From Arabidopsis thaliana (taxonomy: Eukaryota > Streptophyta > Magnoliopsida > Brassicales > Brassicaceae), in NCBI RefSeq assembly GCF_000001735.4, contig NC_003070.9:1-64000 (forward strand): a stretch of DNA of 64,000 nt, given 5' to 3'. The translations under genes and the position numbers were made by a program. Shown here piece by piece: positions 59,200-64,000 of this stretch; positions within the stretch are counted from its first letter, which is position 1, and each line of letters starts with the position of its first letter. The notes below the pieces were generated by a model. That model worked only from the letters and a program-made list of their open reading frames with translations. It was not told where the DNA came from and searched no databases.

Positions 59200-61860
59200 T
59201 AGTAATGACTTAACAAAAAAAAAAAAAAGATGGAATAATATTCGAATTTAATGATGGGTGGTTCCGAGATAATACTATTAGCTCAACTACTTATATGGGA
59301 CCTTGATATTAAATTAAGTAGTCAGATTATTTTTCATGTTTTGTTCACACGAAATGCAAGTTACAAAAGTCTAACAAAACCTAGCTGAATCTCATAAGTC
59401 ATATGGTAGATCATAAATTTGGTTTATCTTTTTTTTCACACATATATTTGGGCATCATAACATTCTATTTTGGTGTAACCTAATTTTTTTTTTTTTTGAA
59501 GTTTTTGATAAACAACATAACTTGTTAATTATACCACTACAACACAACAAAATATGACATGTTTGTTATATATTTCCTTATAATTAAACTTAAACGTTTT
59601 AGACATCCATGATGTTTTTATTAGCAAGTGTATGTAGGTTATCCAAAATTGAGTGAGGGCAAGTTATAAAATTATATATCAATTGAATATTATAAGCAGG
59701 TTGGCTGCACGTAGTGCAAATGCACTGGGTCAGCGACGGGTAAGTTGATATAATATGTTGTAAATAGTAAATTTAAAGGGAGAACGTGTTCGAGAAACGT
59801 ACCTCTCATTCATGAGAAGCGTTCACTGTCCAAATTGCAAGAACAAGGGTAGACGAAAGCGTGTCCCAAATATTCAAATTTGTTATTTCTTTGTATAAAT
59901 GTGTATCCCACATGCATACAAACTCCTTAATATGGGCCATGGTAAATTGATGATAATGAATTACTATGACTTCTTAATAGCAGCACATTTCGATTTGTTT
60001 CTCCATTATATACCATCCCTATTAGCTGTTCCAGTATTGTAGTCATTGTCATTTATAAATTTGCTGTCTTCGTTAAGACGTTTGTTATATAAGGGACCCT
60101 TTACATAATGAATTTATTTCATATTATAAATCTGATAAAGAAGTAATTAGTTTTGGAGTTGCATATCTAGTTAGTTTTCGAGTATTTTTCTAGTTATTTC
60201 ATATTGATTGTGCCAAGGTGTCCAAAATAGACCTCGGACGGGTAGTTGTAGCTTGTAGCTTTGTAGGTAAATAAAATGTTCGGATTTGAGGTCCCAAAGT
60301 GGACTTATTGTCCCTGTTTTGTTTTCATTGGGATAAAGTTGTTGGTAAAATGTAATGCTTTTAATAGTTAAATCATTTCTAATATCGTGATTACTGGGAA
60401 ATAATAGAGAAAAAGAAAACAAAGACAAAAGGCAGCGACGTCGTTTCCATAATATCGTGATTACTGCATGAAACACATGTTTCAACAGTACGCATACCAA
60501 CTCTCAAACTTCAATATTGGAAAGATCCAGTTCATCAGATGCTAATAATTCATATATTTAGGTTTATGTACAGCATAATGAACAATAGAGAGAATTAATC
60601 AATAAACAGATCAAAGTATTAATTTGCAAGATAAATGAAATAATGATGATAATAAATGGTAGACTAGTACCCATGTGTAGACATAAACCAACAATTAATG
60701 TTGGTCGGCTTAATACCAACTAACTAGAAACCAGTCCGTCATCAATGTATGAATGTACACACTCACATCTTGCAATAATTTTAAAAAGGACTAACAATTT
60801 AAATGGTTGCTACATAAATAAACGATATAGCCTTACATAAAACTAGCGAAAAAGGTTGATATTGGCTGTATAACATGCACAGTACTACCAGGCTCTAACA
60901 TGCTTCAAAATACCGAATGATTCATTAAATTGAAACATTAGAGTAAACATTTTGTCGTGGTCTTGTATTTGAATTTCAGTATATAACTGTATATAATACA
61001 ATATTATTGATTTTAATGGTTTTTCAAACAATTTTTTTTTTTAATTACTCGAATTTTTTCTTAATCTCGAATAAGAAAGATTAATGCTAATATATGGAAT
61101 TATAAATATTTGGTCACGATTAATCCGAATCCAACTACGAATTCGATATTGAAAATGTCAATATCATCATATCACCAGATAAATAAATTCTGTCAATTGT
61201 TTCTGTTGCCAAATCGTAGTCATTTGTTTTGAATAAATCTATGGATTAACAAATAGCAACATAATAGCGACAAATGATCAAGTCTTTTTATCCGCCACAA
61301 TTTCATTGCTAGTTTTGTCGTAGACATGGACCATCTATATCCATATTCTTGGCTATATATCCAGCATTATGTATTTTGTAGTAAAATCACTACTTGATTG
61401 GCAAATTATTAACCAATCCCATTTATAACAAAACAAAACTTTATACTCAGAATATACTTGGTTCGTAGATTTATAGCTAACATAACTTTTTTGCTTCTCT
61501 CTATTATTCTATCATTGTGTGTTTCCAAATTGTTGTCGATATTGTGTCACTGTAACGCTTTGCCAACCGTAGCCATAAAGTGACAACTTTGTATTCAACT
61601 ATACTCAAATATCGAACTTCCCGAGTATTTTTGACTAATTGAATTGTTTGAACTTTGACTCATAGGTCTGACTAACTCAAAGTAAGCCAACCCGAGTTTT
61701 GAGGATGATCGCATATGGCTATTGGCTAACATATGGATCTAAATCTGTAGCAACTTCTAGGTTTGGCTTTTTGTAAAGAATAGTTCTATTTTGCCAACTC
61801 CAGCATTTTTTGCTATTCATTATACATTCAACTTTAGTTAAAAACTTTGAATTGAACAAC
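59200..61860. other. Intergenic region downstream of the 61.9-kb kinase relic and upstream of KCS1
   Basis: This contains the KCS1 promoter and about 2 kb of AT-rich DNA. AATATCGTGATTACTG is repeated exactly at 60381 and 60451. One dispersed repeat copy lies at 60692-60760. The open frame at 60171-60500 on the minus strand has no recognisable domain and is not called. Confidence 0.55.
60692..60760 (+). repeat. Dispersed repeat, copy 1
   Basis: Aligns with 63903-63974 in the same orientation. Shared blocks include CAATTAA.GTTGGTC, ACTAGAAACCA.TCCGTC and ATCAATGT.TGA.TGTACA. The copies are about 3.2 kb apart and show perhaps 80-85 % identity by eye. Confidence 0.8.
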
Positions 61861-61870
61861 TTGCTATTTT

Positions 61871-62124
61871 TTTTTTTTTTTGCTTTTGTTCTTCAACGGC
61901 TGCATCAGTATTCCAGACTACATCCTCCAATCCAGATGTTTTTGTAGAACTGCAAAAGAGATTTAACTTTTAAGCATAGAAAACCGAATTACAACAAATA
62001 AAATTAGAGGTAACTGAACCGGTTGGTAAAGATTAAACCGAAAATATACCTTGTGAAACTCGAGGGTATCATCGCCGGTTTTCCTAAGCTCTACCACGTG
62101 CAACGATGGTGCCACTTCAAACAC
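61871..62124 (-). pseudogene. Relic of the last two exons of a CIPK (SnRK3) kinase gene
   Basis: Exon-like 62050-62124 on the minus strand reads VFEVAPSLHVVELRKTG then DDTLEFHK, preceded by AG and followed by GT. After an intron-like gap, another AG at 61950 precedes FYKN, a frame break, then SGLEDVVWNTDAAVEEQK. This is the C-terminal phosphatase-interaction region of CBL-interacting kinases and closely resembles CIPK9. The frame break and absence of the kinase domain mark it as a relic. CIPK9 itself should lie just beyond the right edge of the window (from memory), so this is probably a partial local duplicate. Confidence 0.85.
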
Positions 62125-63370
62125 CTATTATAACCGATAACCAAACCAAAATAATCAGGTACCGGCCGTATTCATGAAAATCTAAAACCGTACTAAACCG
62201 GAATGTTATCATTCCTATCTGTTTTTGTTCATAACTCTGTAGCTACAGAGTGCTGACCTTTACGAGTTACGACCACTTTTGTCTGCGAAATTTACTTAAA
62301 CAATGTTTAACAAAGACACAACAACATTAATTGACACAGAGAAATCAAGAAGAAGAAGAAGAAGAAGAAGAACAAACCTTGTAGTTGTCTTGTTGAAATC
62401 ATGAATCCTTGATTAAATTTCTATAAGAAGAAAAGTTTCAGTGAGAAGAAGATCATAGCAAAGATGAGAAGAGCAAGTCAAAGAAGATATTGGGCTTGTT
62501 GTCTTGTAATAAGTAATTGGGCTAATTGCTATGTTAGTCCCATATAAGTAAAGTGTTGTTTAAGTAAGTCAAGTCTAGGTTAGAGTAGTTGTTGTTAGAG
62601 TTCCAATACAAGTAGGAGGGTTGTGTAAGAGTGCCTAGAACTAGGAGAAGTAGTACATGTATGTGTTGTGTTGTAAGAAATCATCAATATCATGAATGTA
62701 GTCTTTTATTAAAGAGTAAAAACGAGTTCTTGTGTTTGTCTCTAAACAAAAACAAAACAGAGTGAAACAAAGACAGAGATAGAGAGAAAGTGTAGAAACA
62801 CAACATGTGTTTACTGATATTGAAGCCATTCATCTTCTAGTAACTCTGCAATACTTATACTCTGCATTTCAGAAATACTGTATTACTTTATTTTGCTTAA
62901 ATTTAGAAATAATTCTAAGAAGAATGGTTCCGTTCTCACATTGTATTTTCAGATAACATTTTTATCGAGGATATTAACAAAACACGCTATCATATAACAC
63001 TAGTATGGACTCAAATTTGTAGTTGTATCATAAGTCATAACAAAAAAAAAACAGCTTAAACGAAAACTAACGTCAATAGCTTTTACTGTATCCAACAATA
63101 TCTCACACTAAACCTACAAAATTCTTTTTTTTTTTTTCTCTCCGAAGAATCTTACTCAGAGATTTAAGCCGTGAGTTGGCCAAAACACTAGTGACATATA
63201 TTCACGTTCAAAAGTTTATCTTGCAAATCTTGGATTTCTTAGTTTCATTATCAGATTAAAACAGAATTTCAATAATGAGGAAAAAGCATACCTACTACTA
63301 GTCTACTACTTTCTGCAACAACAAAACAAAAAAACTAAAACCAAGAAAAGCCCCAAAAGATTACCACAAA
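62125..63370. other. Interval between the CIPK relic and the uncharacterised gene
   Basis: AT-rich DNA, including a (GAA)8-9 microsatellite at about 62348-62372. A minus-strand frame at 62641-62829 starts MASISVNTCCVSTLSLYLCL, which looks signal-like, but I cannot support it as a gene. Part of the interval may be transcribed 3' UTR of the gene at 63371-63811. Confidence 0.45.
62348..62372. repeat. (GAA)n microsatellite
   Basis: About eight uninterrupted GAA units beginning in GAAATCAAGAAGAAG, in non-coding DNA. Confidence 0.9.
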
Positions 63371-63811
63371 TTAAGGAAACTTAAAGCCCATTGATTTCAA
63401 CATCTCAACAGAGCTCTGACTTTGATTAACCTTGTTGTCTTGTTGAACCTTGTCACCGGAGTTTCCAAGGAGAGCTTCAATTATTTCTTTAAAAGGAATA
63501 ATCTCTTCTTTCTCTTTCTCTTTCTCTTTCTTGTTCTTGTTCTTTCTTCCGTCTACTTTCCATTTGCCACCACCCCATTCATACGACGGATCCATCCACG
63601 GCGGCAACACCCTCCTCGCAGCCACTTCTCCGGATGCCGACGCTGTTTCCTTGTCTGAAACCCTAGATTCGATCTCTTTCGGTTGATTCGATCTCGCGTA
63701 ATCAGATTCTGGTGAAGTGGGAACAGAAACCATTACGATTCTTTCTTCCGGAGGAGGTGAATCCCAATCACCCAAAATCTCTACACTCTCTGAATCTGAA
63801 CGTTTCTCCAT
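63371..63811 (-). CDS. Uncharacterised plant protein with LPPWMDPSYEWGGGKW motif
   Basis: A single open frame of 146 residues starts MEKRSDSESVEILGDWDSPP. Visible features are an acidic Ser/Pro-rich N-terminus, a central VLPPWMDPSYEWGGGKWKVD block that looks like the conserved core, a Lys/Glu run (NKNKKEKEKEKEE) and a short C-terminal helix (IPFKEIIEALLG). There is no signal peptide or membrane segment. I cannot assign a function. Although a CIPK relic lies downstream on the same strand, nothing in this protein resembles a kinase, so a kinase name would be wrong. TGGGCT words just upstream (near 63848) may be promoter motifs. Confidence 0.75.
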   Translation of the reverse strand: MEKRSDSESVEILGDWDSPPPEERIVMVSVPTSPESDYARSNQPKEIESRVSDKETASASGEVAARRVLPPWMDPSYEWGGGKWKVDGRKNKNKKEKEKEKEEIIPFKEIIEALLGNSGDKVQQDNKVNQSQSSVEMLKSMGFKFP

Positions 63812-63902
63812 TCTTAAAAACTTTGGAATGCGAAATTTGCGACTTTATGGGCTTTACGGGCTGTTTGATTTGAAAGATTAGACAACTCACACAACTTATT
63901 GG

Positions 63903-63974
63903 GCAATTAACGTTGGTCTGCTCAACACCAACTCCTCACTAGAAACCACTCCGTCATCAATGTGTGACTGTACA
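63903..63974 (+). repeat. Dispersed repeat, copy 2
   Basis: Partner of 60692-60760. It starts CAATTAACGTTGGTC and ends ATCAATGTGTGACTGTACA. It lies between the uncharacterised gene and the window edge, where the 3' end of CIPK9 is expected, so both copies may belong to one old segmental duplication that also produced the CIPK relic. Confidence 0.8.
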
Positions 63975-64000
63975 TCAAAATAAAACTTTTTTTTTTTGGT

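Noticed and set aside
60171..60500. 109-codon minus-strand ORF between KCS1 and the CIPK relic
   Set aside because: No recognisable family or composition signal; adjacent duplicated AATATCGTGATTACTG suggests repeat-rich noncoding DNA.

Overview
The window is plant nuclear DNA, AT-rich with intron-containing genes. It opens on a telomere of CCCTAAA repeats, and the gene order NAC001, ARV1, NGA3, DCL1, PPA1, LHY, UMAMIT28, an RRM protein, plastid PDH E1-alpha, RPP1A, IQD18, KCS1 matches the northern end of Arabidopsis thaliana chromosome 1. That identification comes from recognising the proteins and remembering the map. Exon borders were checked base by base for GT/AG signals, correct phase and expected protein length.

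Layout. 1-3.7 kb: telomere and gene-poor subtelomere with diverged direct repeats. 3.7-13.7 kb: NAC001 (+), a broken duplicate of its last exon, ARV1 (-) and NGA3 (-). 13.7-23.1 kb: a gene desert with a Helitron-type element carrying a recent 220-bp tandem duplication, a hAT fragment, a retroposon-like scar, and a 35-bp-arm hairpin in the DCL1 upstream region. 23.1-31.2 kb: DCL1 (+) with the MIR838 hairpin in intron 14 and a miR162 site created by the exon 12/13 splice. 31.2-41 kb: PPA1, LHY and UMAMIT28, all on the minus strand. 41-45.5 kb: AT-rich DNA with two MITEs flanked by TAA duplications and a promoter-like island with no obvious gene. 45.5-51.3 kb: RRM protein, PDH E1-alpha and RPP1A on the minus strand. 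52-59 kb: IQD18 (+), a hAT element with an E2F-motif array, KCS1 (-). 59-64 kb: a broken copy of the 3' end of a CIPK kinase gene (probably from CIPK9, expected just beyond the window), a short dispersed repeat, and a small uncharacterised gene.

There is no operon logic. The genes serve separate roles: transcription control (NAC001, NGA3, LHY), small-RNA biogenesis (DCL1), sterol and lipid metabolism (ARV1, KCS1), primary metabolism (PPA1, PDH E1-alpha), translation (RPP1A), plastid RNA binding, transport (UMAMIT28) and calmodulin binding (IQD18). The clearest internal circuit is DCL1 with its two small-RNA feedback sites. The least described features are the promoter hairpin upstream of DCL1, the E2F-site array in the hAT element, the poly(T)/target-duplication scars and the partial gene duplicates.
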